Assembly (NCBI GenBank): GCA_020441605.1
Contig: JAGRLX010000229.1
Span: forward strand, 1-14,271
Source of the DNA: Alphaproteobacteria bacterium
GTDB lineage: Bacteria; Pseudomonadota; Alphaproteobacteria; Rhizobiales; Aestuariivirgaceae
Length of the DNA stretch: 14,271 nucleotides
Reading direction: 5' to 3'
This document shows, one piece after another, positions 1 through 6,201 of the stretch. A program made the translations under genes and the position numbers. The notes beneath the pieces were generated by a model that was not told the DNA's origin, ran no database searches, and saw only the letters and a list, made by a program, of their open reading frames with translations. How positions within the stretch are numbered: position 1 is the first letter of the stretch; every line of letters starts with the position of its first letter.

Positions 1-618
1 GCCGGTGCCCTGTCGCTCGGCATCGGCTTCGGCCTTCAGAACATCGTCAGCAACTTTGTCTCCGGGCTCATCCTCCTGGCCGAACGGCCGTTCAAGGTTG
101 GCGACTGGATTGTGGCTGGAAACGCCGCGGGCTTCGTCCGCAAGATATCGGTGAGAGCGACCGAAATCGAAACCTTCCAGAACCAGACGATTATCTTGCC
201 GAATTCGGAACTGATCAACAATCCGGTGGGCAACTGGACGCACCGCGACCATCGCGGCCGGATCGAGATTGCGATCGGTGCGGCCTATGGCGCAAGCCCG
301 CGCAAGGTTCACGAAATCCTCCTTGATGTCGCGGCGCGCAATCCGGACGTATTGAAAAAGCCTCCGCCAAATGCCGTTTTCATGGGCTTCGGTGAAAGTT
401 CTCTCGATTTCGAATTGCGCGTCCATGTCCTGGAAGTGCTGGACTCGATGGCTGTTGCAACGCGCCTGCGGTTCGAGATCTTCGAGGCTTTCGAGCAGAA
501 CAAGATCGAAATTCCCTTCCCGCAGAGGGATGTGAACCTCAAGCTGCCGGACATCGAAAAGTTGGCGGACACACTCGAGGCAGTCAAGCAACGGCGCGCA
601 CGACAGAAAAAAGCCTGA
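1..618 (+). CDS. MscS family mechanosensitive ion channel, C-terminal part (5' end outside window)
   Basis: Frame 1 is open from the first base to the TGA at 616-618, so about 205 residues are visible and the N-terminus lies upstream. The first residues form the glycine/alanine-rich pore helix (TM3) typical of MscS, with GFGLQNIVSNFVSG followed by a hydrophobic stretch and the conserved ERPFKVGDWI that opens the cytoplasmic beta domain. The remainder fits the MscS beta and alpha/beta vestibule, including the LPNSELINNPVGNW segment around residue 70. Family members sit in the inner membrane and release solutes when membrane tension rises after hypo-osmotic shock. The C-terminus is short and lysine/arginine-rich. 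No neighbouring gene suggests a special role. Family assignment is firm, but the subtype (small MscS versus large MscK/YbdG-like) cannot be decided without the missing 5' part. Confidence 0.93.
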   Translation, partial: AGALSLGIGFGLQNIVSNFVSGLILLAERPFKVGDWIVAGNAAGFVRKISVRATEIETFQNQTIILPNSELINNPVGNWTHRDHRGRIEIAIGAAYGASPRKVHEILLDVAARNPDVLKKPPPNAVFMGFGESSLDFELRVHVLEVLDSMAVATRLRFEIFEAFEQNKIEIPFPQRDVNLKLPDIEKLADTLEAVKQRRARQKKA

Positions 619-625
619 ATTGCCG

Positions 626-645
626 TTCATCCGCCATTCATCCGC
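626..645. repeat. Two 9-bp direct repeats with an 11-bp period
   Basis: TTCATCCGC occurs at 626-634 and again at 637-645, separated by CA. An 11-bp repeat period places both copies on one face of the helix, as in binding sites of PhoB/OmpR-type response regulators. It lies just after the MscS stop and about 80 bases before the start of the next gene. A regulatory role is inference. The Pho-box consensus itself is not present. Confidence 0.4.
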
Positions 646-677
646 GACCTGCCAAGAGCTGGCGTGGATATGAATGG
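634..677. repeat. 8-bp inverted repeat in the MscS - secreted protein gap
   Basis: CCATTCAT (634-641) is perfectly complementary to ATGAATGG (670-677), with a 28-base spacer. The left arm overlaps the second 9-bp direct repeat, and the right arm lies inside a smaller inverted pair GGATA (666-670) / TATCC (681-685). It could be a leader RNA stem, a weak terminator for the MscS gene, or an operator. There is no U-run after it, so intrinsic termination is unlikely. Confidence 0.35.
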
Positions 678-727
678 ACGTATCCGGTCAACCCATCCTG
701 GTTGCCAATGAAAAGGAAGTACTTGGA

Positions 728-991
728 ATGAGCATGCTTCGTTACGCGGTCATGGCGCTGATCCTGTCAGCTGGCGCGGCCCATGCGGCAAGCATCACCA
801 ACAAGGACGACAAGGCCCAGACCCTGGTCATTACCGAAGACGGCGCGAAGTCGGAAATCGCGGTGGGCCCGGGCGAAACCATCAACGCCTGCAACGGCGG
901 CTGCTTCATCACCATGCCGAACGGGGACCGCGAAGCGCTGTCGGGCGGCGAGACCCTGGAGATCGTCAAGGGCCGCGCCAAGTTCCTCTGA
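728..991 (+). CDS. Small secreted protein of unknown function (87 aa)
   Basis: The product begins with a short basic end and a hydrophobic core, then AHA-A near residue 20, a standard signal peptidase I site. The mature part is about 67 residues, probably periplasmic, with one cysteine pair in NACNGGC around residues 56-60 that could form a disulphide. It resembles short rhizobial secreted proteins with an 'ITN.DDK...' opening and a central Cys-Gly-Gly-Cys-like turn, for which I know no established function. I chose the ATG at 728 because AAGGA lies 10 bases upstream. ATG 734 is an equally sensible start, while the longer reading from 674 would put charged residues before the signal peptide. 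The gene stands alone, converging on the DUF3126 gene 33 bases away. Confidence 0.75.
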   Translation: MSMLRYAVMALILSAGAAHAASITNKDDKAQTLVITEDGAKSEIAVGPGETINACNGGCFITMPNGDREALSGGETLEIVKGRAKFL

Positions 992-1024
992 CCAGCGGAC
1001 GCTGCAGGAACGTACCGTCGAAAA

Positions 1025-1279
1025 CTACTCTTCGAGATCGAAATCCAGAATAGCCATCGAGAAATTGTAAGACAATTCGCCGTCTTCCTCGTCGCGGAAG
1101 ATGACGCCGATGAACTCCTCACCAATATAGACCTCCGCAGAATCTGACTTCTGCGGACGCTTGCGCACGGCAAGGCTTGGCAGCTCGAACTTGGCGCGCA
1201 GAAACTTGGTGAGCTTGGCGATTTCTTCCGGTTTCAAGGGGACGTTCTCCGTTGCAGTGTAGTGTCCCTCTAGACTCAA
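1025..1279 (-). CDS. DUF3126 family protein (70-84 aa)
   Basis: This small acidic protein carries the core typical of DUF3126: a KPEEIAKL helix, RKRPQKSDSAEVYIGEEFIG, then VIFRDEEDGELSYNF and MAILDFDLEE at the C-terminus. The family is found in alphaproteobacteria, often directly after cysE, and has no known function. There is no ATG. The first start, TTG at 1279, overlaps the cysE stop codon (ATTGA) and adds about 14 residues outside the usual family length. The TTG at 1237 has GGAG nine bases upstream and begins at LKPEE, where family members normally start, so I favour 1025-1237 (70 aa). Either way translation is probably coupled to cysE. A link to cysteine or sulphur metabolism is suggested only by position. 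Confidence 0.85.
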   Translation of the reverse strand: MSLEGHYTATENVPLKPEEIAKLTKFLRAKFELPSLAVRKRPQKSDSAEVYIGEEFIGVIFRDEEDGELSYNFSMAILDFDLEE

Positions 1280-2103
1280 TCGCTCTCTGCCGCAACCTGC
1301 TCCACATTATGGTTCATGGCCCGTGCCGGCTCCGAGCAGCCTGCCTGCCCCACCACCTTGGCCGGAACCCCGGCCACCGTGGTATTGGCCGGCACGTCAT
1401 GGAGCACGACCGAGCAGGCGGCAACGCGCGAGCAGCAGCCGATCTCGATATTGCCAAGAATCTTGGCACCGGCACCGACCAGAACGCCATGGCGGATCTT
1501 CGGGTGGCGGTCGCCGGCCTCCTTGCCGGTACCGCCGAGTGTCACGCCCTGCATGATCGAGACATTGTCTTCGATCACCGTTGTTTCGCCGATGACGATG
1601 TCATGACCATGATCGACCATGATGCCTTTCCCGATCTTGGCACCGGGATGAATGTCCACGGAAGCGATCACCGACGAGCGGCTTTGCAGATAGTAGGCGA
1701 AATCCCGGCGGCCGAGATGCCACAGCCGATGCGCCATGCGATGGATTTGTATCGACTGGTAGCCCTTGAAATAAAGCAAGGGATCGATGTAGCGATGGCA
1801 GGCGGGATCGCGATCGAAGGTAGCAATGATGTCGGCGCGCGACGCATGTCCGATCTCCGGCTCTGCGTCGATCGCATCGTTGAAGGCATGAACAATCAAA
1901 TCCGGACCAATGTCGGCATTGCCGAGCCGCTGCGCCAGGCGATGGGTAAGCGCTTCCTCAAAACTGTCATGGTTGAGGATCAGCGAGAAGATGAAGCCGC
2001 CAAGGGCCGGCTCATGCCGGGCAATCTCCTCGGCTTCCGCACGAATGCGATCCCAAACCGGATCGAGTCGTTCAAGCGATTGGGTCTTCGGGGCCTGGCG
2101 CAT
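1276..2103 (-). CDS. cysE: Serine O-acetyltransferase (CysE)
   Basis: CysE transfers acetyl from acetyl-CoA to L-serine, giving O-acetylserine, the cytosolic precursor of cysteine. The 275-residue product has the N-terminal helical SATase domain (about residues 10-115, with the EEALTHRLAQRL region) and the C-terminal left-handed beta-helix of hexapeptide repeats (about 150-250). Conserved active-site elements are present: DIHPGAKIGKG with Asp150, MVDHGHDIVIGET with Asp164/His165, and GVTLGGTGKEAGDRHPKIR with His200. The C-terminal tail beyond residue 250 is the region that in this family docks into O-acetylserine sulfhydrylase, but it does not end in the usual isoleucine. AAGGAG lies six bases before the ATG at 2103. 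It is first in an operon with the DUF3126 gene and diverges from the crotonase gene. Confidence 0.96.
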   Translation of the reverse strand: MRQAPKTQSLERLDPVWDRIRAEAEEIARHEPALGGFIFSLILNHDSFEEALTHRLAQRLGNADIGPDLIVHAFNDAIDAEPEIGHASRADIIATFDRDPACHRYIDPLLYFKGYQSIQIHRMAHRLWHLGRRDFAYYLQSRSSVIASVDIHPGAKIGKGIMVDHGHDIVIGETTVIEDNVSIMQGVTLGGTGKEAGDRHPKIRHGVLVGAGAKILGNIEIGCCSRVAACSVVLHDVPANTTVAGVPAKVVGQAGCSEPARAMNHNVEQVAAESD

Positions 2104-2201
2104 CTGGATCTCCTTGAGTAATCATTATACGACGAATTCCATGATATGGGGAGACCACCACGTCATTGTGAAGCCAACTGTCCACTTCCCGGAACTGATC
2201 C

Positions 2202-2999
2202 ATGTTGCCACTGCCTTCGCCCACCCCTCATGTCCAGGCTTTCCTCGACGGATCAACCGGTTGGCTAGTCTTCAACCGCCCCGCTCGGCGCAATGCCCTG
2301 AATGCCGAGATGTGGGCAGCCATTCCGCCTTTGATGAAATCTCTTGATGAGTGCCATGATGTGAAGGCGGTCGTCATCCGCGGCGCGGGCCACGATGCCT
2401 TTGCCGCCGGCGCGGATATCTCGGAGTTCGGCGAGACCCGCGCCAATGCCGAGGCGGCCAAAGTCTACGAGGCCTTGAATGGGGCCGCTCTCGCGGCGAT
2501 CCGCGACGCGCGAAAGCCAGTCATCGCGATGATCCAGGGTTTCTGCATCGGCGGCGGACTTGCTATCGCTCTCGCCTGCGATATCCGGGTGGCCGATGCC
2601 AGCGCGCTGTTTGCCCTGCCACCCGGCCGGCTCGGGCTCGCCTACCCCCTCGACGGCCTGCGCGACCTCGTGGTTGCGATTGGTGCGCCGGCCGCCAAGG
2701 ACCTGCTGTTCACCGCCCGGCGCGTGAAGGCCCATGAGGCCTTGCGCCTTGATCTGATCAATCACGTCTATGCCGATATCGAGCCGGAGACCGCCATGCT
2801 CTGTGCCGAAATCGCCGATGGAGCTCCCCTCACCATGACCCACGCCAAACGGGCGATAGACCTGATCACCGGCCGCGCCGGCCACGTGGATTCTGAAGCA
2901 GTTGCCATTCTGGCGGGCGCCTGCTTCGACAGCGAAGACTATCTCGAAGGACGCAACGCCTTTGCCGAGAAGCGCAAGCCAACATTCAACGGGCGCTAA
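2202..2999 (+). CDS. Enoyl-CoA hydratase/isomerase (crotonase) family protein lacking the hydratase glutamates
   Basis: The 265-residue length and motifs fit the crotonase superfamily: NRPARRNALN near residue 25, the AAGADISEF oxyanion-hole strand (68-76), and GFCIGGGLAIALACDIRVAD (113-132). Aligning by eye to classical crotonase, the first catalytic Glu (after GGG) is Ala121 and the second (the PE of 'QPE') is Pro141, so neither general acid/base of water addition is present. The oxyanion hole and CoA fold appear intact. A subgroup of proteobacterial 'enoyl-CoA hydratases' with PxxRLGLxY in this place has the same change. The substrate is unknown, and isomerase, decarboxylase or thioesterase chemistry is possible. 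GGAA precedes ATG 2202 by about eight bases. The gene diverges from cysE and stands alone. Confidence 0.9.
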   Translation: MLPLPSPTPHVQAFLDGSTGWLVFNRPARRNALNAEMWAAIPPLMKSLDECHDVKAVVIRGAGHDAFAAGADISEFGETRANAEAAKVYEALNGAALAAIRDARKPVIAMIQGFCIGGGLAIALACDIRVADASALFALPPGRLGLAYPLDGLRDLVVAIGAPAAKDLLFTARRVKAHEALRLDLINHVYADIEPETAMLCAEIADGAPLTMTHAKRAIDLITGRAGHVDSEAVAILAGACFDSEDYLEGRNAFAEKRKPTFNGR

Positions 3000-3187
3000 C
3001 CGCGAGGTCCGGAACTCCATGATTCCATGGCGGAATTTTGATCTATGCGCCCGCCATCATCTTACAAAAGTTTAATCCTGCAGCATTGCCAATTATCAGC
3101 CGGCTATCAGTTTCGTGGCGCTAGGTCTCACCCGTCTTCGATCGTCGAGGACACCTGCACAGTGACGTGCATTCAAGGAATGGAATC

Positions 3188-3523
3188 ATGAAGGCAATAC
3201 TCATCGCACTTCCTCTCGTCGTTTCGGTCTCGGCTTCGGCCCTGGCCGCTGGAACCATGGTCAACAACCACAGCGGCCTCCCGATCGACGAACTGTTCGC
3301 CTCGGCGCCGGGCAAGGCGGCCTGGGGAGCGAATTTGATGGAAGGCATTGGCGAAGGCATGCTCGAAGACGGCATGAGCCATGAGGTGGCAGCACTGGCC
3401 GACGGCACCTATGATCTGCGCGTATCAGCGCCGGATGAAGGTGTCCTCTGCGTGATGAGCGATGTGACGGTCACGAGTGGCACCATCGACCTCACGGCAG
3501 ACATGGGCAAAGCCTGCAAGTAA
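3188..3523 (+). CDS. Small exported protein of unknown function (111 aa)
   Basis: A clear signal peptide (MKAILIALPLVVSVSASALA, cleavage after ALA near residue 20) precedes a mature domain of about 90 residues. The mature part starts MVNNHSGLPIDELFASAPGKAAWGANLMEG and contains DGTYDLRV. This pattern (N-x-S/T-G-x-x-I, then S-x-x-x-x-x-WG-x-x-L, then YDLR) resembles small periplasmic beta-sandwich proteins of unknown function that are widespread in proteobacteria. Two cysteines near the C-terminus (CVMSDV and the penultimate residue) could form a disulphide. AAGGA lies eight bases before ATG 3188, so the longer in-frame start at 3167 is unlikely. The gene is monocistronic, with a likely hairpin terminator downstream. 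Confidence 0.78.
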   Translation: MKAILIALPLVVSVSASALAAGTMVNNHSGLPIDELFASAPGKAAWGANLMEGIGEGMLEDGMSHEVAALADGTYDLRVSAPDEGVLCVMSDVTVTSGTIDLTADMGKACK

Positions 3524-3558
3524 CCACGCCGGCTCGCTCCCCGTCCGCGGCTGCAAGC

Positions 3559-3578
3559 CGGTCGCGGATGGGCGACCG
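3559..3578 (+). terminator. Possible intrinsic terminator after the small exported protein gene
   Basis: A 7-bp GC-rich stem CGGTCGC (3559-3565) / GCGACCG (3572-3578) encloses a 6-base loop, 35 bases after the stop at 3523. The following sequence has only a short run (CCCTTTC near 3584-3590), so the U-tract is poor. It is the clearest hairpin in the 219-base gap between the exported protein and the cytochrome gene. The rest of that gap shows no further gene. Confidence 0.45.
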
Positions 3579-3742
3579 CCGGCCCTTTCAAGCCTTCCGC
3601 CCACCGGCGCCATGGTCTTCAATCGGGACTTGCGGAACGCATAGCAACAAGCAATGTTACACTTTCCGGAGGTGCTGCGTCGGCGGCGGCATCCGGAACA
3701 GGTCACTTTGCCGGCCTGGAAAATCCAGGGGATAGATCAATC

Positions 3743-4654
3743 ATGCGCAAACGTTGGAAAAAGTTGCTTGCGGTGCTGGTGTTTCTCGGCGTGGCAGGCT
3801 TTGCCACATTCTGGATCATGACCGCACCCTCCCCGCTGCCGGCCACAGCTCTTCCGCAGCACACGGCGGACGTCGCCAATGGCGAACTATTGTTCAATGC
3901 CGCCGGCTGCCGGTCGTGCCATTTGCCCGGCCCCGATCTCAAAGATGTTGATCCATCCTCCCCGGCCGGCGGCAAACCACTGAAGACGCCGGTCGGAATT
4001 TTCTATCCGCCCAATCTCACTCCCGATCCCGATACCGGACTGGGTGGCATGAGTGACATCGACTTCGTCAATGCGGTCCAGCGCGGCCTGAGCCCCGAAG
4101 GCGCGCACCTGATTCCCGCCTTTCCGTATACATCCTATGCCCATATGAAGACCGAGGACGTGCTCGACATCAAAGCCTATCTGGCGACGATCCCGCCAGT
4201 AGTGGCGCCGGAACGCGCGCCAGACATCCCGTTCGCGTTCGTCCTTCGTCGCGGCTTTGGCCTGTGGAAACTGGTGGGGCTGGACACCACGCCGTGGCAG
4301 CCTGATCCTGCTCAGAGCGAGTCATGGAACCGTGGCGCCTACCTGGTGAACGGCCCCGGTCACTGCGCCGAATGTCATACGCCGCGCAATTTCATGATGG
4401 TATCCCAAAAGGGCCAGGCCCTGGCCGGCGGCCCCCATCCGGAAGGCGAAGGCAGGGTCCCGAGCCTCCGCGACCTCGTTGGACGTGGCCGCTACAAGGA
4501 TGCCAAGGACCTTGCCAGCGCCCTCCAGTTTGGCGAAATCATGGGCTACGACAAGATTTCATCCGGCGGCATGGGCCAGGTGCAAACCAATATTTCCAAG
4601 CTTCCGGAGTCGGATATCAATGCCATCGCCGAATACCTGGTGAGCCTCAAATAA
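3743..4654 (+). CDS. Membrane-anchored diheme cytochrome c
   Basis: The 303-residue product has a basic N-terminus and one hydrophobic helix (about residues 8-26), probably an uncleaved anchor placing the rest in the periplasm. Two c-type haem sites are visible: CRSCH at 56-60 and CAECH at 208-212. Likely axial methionines are Met135 in the first domain and Met268 or Met277 in the second. The layout, with NLTPDPDTGLGG near residue 91 and an FPYTSYAHMKTEDVLDIKAYL segment, matches the cytochrome subunits that take electrons from periplasmic alcohol, aldehyde or nicotinate-type dehydrogenases. No dehydrogenase partner lies nearby, so the electron donor is unknown. GGGG at 3729-3732 precedes the ATG by ten bases. 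The gene converges on the alpha/beta hydrolase 15 bases downstream. Confidence 0.9.
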   Translation: MRKRWKKLLAVLVFLGVAGFATFWIMTAPSPLPATALPQHTADVANGELLFNAAGCRSCHLPGPDLKDVDPSSPAGGKPLKTPVGIFYPPNLTPDPDTGLGGMSDIDFVNAVQRGLSPEGAHLIPAFPYTSYAHMKTEDVLDIKAYLATIPPVVAPERAPDIPFAFVLRRGFGLWKLVGLDTTPWQPDPAQSESWNRGAYLVNGPGHCAECHTPRNFMMVSQKGQALAGGPHPEGEGRVPSLRDLVGRGRYKDAKDLASALQFGEIMGYDKISSGGMGQVQTNISKLPESDINAIAEYLVSLK

Positions 4655-4669
4655 CCGCCACCGCACCTG

Positions 4670-5425
4670 TCAGCCAACGTTATCGGCGAGGAAGGCCAGA
4701 ACTGCGTCCTTGTAGCCGCGGTCGCCGACAGCATTCATGTGATTGCGGTTGGGCAGGGTAACGCCTCTCGCCCCAGGAATCGCAGCAACGAGCGTATCGA
4801 CATCGCCCGCGACGTCGTCCTTTTCACCGGCAACGACGAGAACCGGCACGTCGATGTTTGCAAGGTCTTCCGCTGCGATCTTCACGCGCGACGACCTGAT
4901 GCAAGCCGCCAAGGCCCTCAGATCGCTCCTCGTCTGTTCGGCGAAGACGCGGAACGCCCACGCAGCCGGATCGCTCACCGCATCGCGGTTGGGCGCTTCG
5001 AGCGCCCGGGCTATGGCGTCAGCCCCGCCCACGCCGGTGATCATGCGCGAGGCAAGACCGGCGAAGATTGCCTTCCTCACCCGGCGTGGATGGGCCATCG
5101 TCAGAAAGGCCGCGATCCGCGCGCCCATCGAATAACCCATGACAAGGGCCTGTTCGATACCGAGGTGATCGAGCAGGCGCCGGGCATCCTCGGCCATCTC
5201 CGTTGCAGCGTACCGGGCTGGATCGTAGAGCTTCTGGCTGGCGCCGTGGCCACGGTTGTCGATCGTGATGACCTGGTATCCCGCCGCCGTCAGCGTCTTG
5301 ACCCAGCCAGTATCCCACCAGTTGACCCGGGCGGTCGAAGCAAAGCCGTGAATGAGCAGCACTGGCTCACCCTCTCCCCCCATTTCATAGGCAATCTCCA
5401 CACCGTCGGAATTGAATTTGTGCAT
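4670..5425 (-). CDS. Alpha/beta fold hydrolase
   Basis: The 251-residue protein has the features of a soluble alpha/beta hydrolase. LLIHGFAS (residues 23-30) supplies the HG oxyanion turn, DNRGHGAS (56-63) is the usual strand-4 loop, and GYSMGA (97-102) carries the nucleophile Ser99. The acid is probably Asp203 or Asp204 (VVAGEKDDV) and the base His229 (LPNRNHMNAV). No signal peptide is seen, so it is likely cytosolic. The cap region (about 125-185) is short and helical. The family includes esterases, lactonases, haloperoxidase-like enzymes and C-C hydrolases, and nothing here selects among them. No strong Shine-Dalgarno precedes ATG 5425. It diverges from the zinc-finger gene, with 52 bases between starts. 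Confidence 0.9.
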   Translation of the reverse strand: MHKFNSDGVEIAYEMGGEGEPVLLIHGFASTARVNWWDTGWVKTLTAAGYQVITIDNRGHGASQKLYDPARYAATEMAEDARRLLDHLGIEQALVMGYSMGARIAAFLTMAHPRRVRKAIFAGLASRMITGVGGADAIARALEAPNRDAVSDPAAWAFRVFAEQTRSDLRALAACIRSSRVKIAAEDLANIDVPVLVVAGEKDDVAGDVDTLVAAIPGARGVTLPNRNHMNAVGDRGYKDAVLAFLADNVG

Positions 5426-5477
5426 GCTGCGGAAGTTATGCTAATCGCCGGGGAACACAAATGCATTCGAGGACATC

Positions 5478-5720
5478 ATGGCATCGGGGTCAACACCGCT
5501 TTTCCAGAATGACATGGGTTTGGCGTCGATCGAGATCGGTGCCAAGGAGTTCATGTGCATCGGGGCGAAGCCACCGTTCGACCATCCGCATGTGTTCATC
5601 GACATGGGCGACGCCAGTGAAACCGTATGCCCCTATTGTTCGACGCTCTACAGGTACAATTCCAGCCTGAAATCCGACGAGTCGAAGCCGGCGCAGGCGG
5701 CCTGGCACGACGCTGCCTGA
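5478..5720 (+). CDS. Zinc-finger (zf-CHCC, NDUFS6-like) domain protein
   Basis: This 80-residue protein matches the zf-CHCC family: EIGAKEFMCIGAKPPFDHPHVFIDMG followed by CPYCSTLYRY. The expected zinc ligands are Cys27, His36, Cys51 and Cys54, all present. The family is related to the C-terminal zinc domain of the mitochondrial complex I subunit NDUFS6. Small stand-alone copies are common in alphaproteobacteria, where their role is little known but may concern complex I or Fe-S/zinc handling. GAGG lies five bases before ATG 5478. It is the first gene of a tightly packed plus-strand unit, so it may be co-transcribed with the acetyltransferases and DNA glycosylase that follow. That arrangement could be just a shared promoter. 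Confidence 0.9.
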   Translation: MASGSTPLFQNDMGLASIEIGAKEFMCIGAKPPFDHPHVFIDMGDASETVCPYCSTLYRYNSSLKSDESKPAQAAWHDAA

Positions 5721-5742
5721 CTCGACAACCATTCGCCGATAT

Positions 5743-6201
5743 GTGCAGACCGATGAATCGGCCGTCGTTCGACTTGCCCGCGAACTGCAGGACCACGAGG
5801 GGCGGATCTTCGACCGCATGAAGCCTGCAACCGCCATTGGCCCATGGTATGTCGATAAGCTGAAAGAAGATGTGGCCACCCACGGCGGCGCGATTCTTGT
5901 GGCGGAATGCGACGGCGCAGTCGTGGGCTACGCCACGCTGCTCGCCCGGGTGACTTCGGCAGAGGAGTCCGACGAAGTTCTTTATACCTACGCCTATGTC
6001 AGCGACCTTGCCGTGAATGTCGCGCATCGCCGAAAGGGCATCGGCCGCATGTTGCTGGAAGCCTGCGAACGTATGGCACGCGATGCAGGACAGACGTGGC
6101 TGCGCCTCGGCGTCCTGGCAGGGAACCACTCGGCCCGTTCGTTCTATGCCGAGTTCGGATTGGAGGACAGTTTTCTGACTCTTGAAAAGAGATTGGCATG
6201 A
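5743..6201 (+). CDS. GNAT family N-acetyltransferase (first of two)
   Basis: The product shows the GNAT fold. The strand VSDLAVNVAHRRKGIG contains the acetyl-CoA pyrophosphate loop R-R-K-G-I-G, followed by GRMLLEACERMARDAG and GNHSARSFYAEFGL, the usual motif B region. The substrate is unknown. The start is a puzzle. GTG 5743 is the first standard start and lacks a ribosome site, yet the in-frame codons before it read S-T-T-I-R-R-Y, the expected first beta strand of a GNAT. The real start is therefore probably a non-standard codon upstream, such as CTG at 5713 (overlapping the zinc-finger stop at 5718-5720) or ATT at 5731. Its stop overlaps the next start by four bases (ATGA), indicating translational coupling to the glycosylase gene. 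Confidence 0.88.
   Translation: MQTDESAVVRLARELQDHEGRIFDRMKPATAIGPWYVDKLKEDVATHGGAILVAECDGAVVGYATLLARVTSAEESDEVLYTYAYVSDLAVNVAHRRKGIGRMLLEACERMARDAGQTWLRLGVLAGNHSARSFYAEFGLEDSFLTLEKRLA

Noticed and set aside
1252..2121. 289-codon open frame on the plus strand
   Set aside because: Antisense to cysE, whose active-site motifs leave no doubt about the real gene.
2265..3020. 251-codon open frame on the minus strand
   Set aside because: Antisense to the crotonase-family gene, low-complexity composition.
4739..5512. 257-codon open frame on the plus strand
   Set aside because: Antisense to the alpha/beta hydrolase and overlaps the zinc-finger gene. No recognisable motif.
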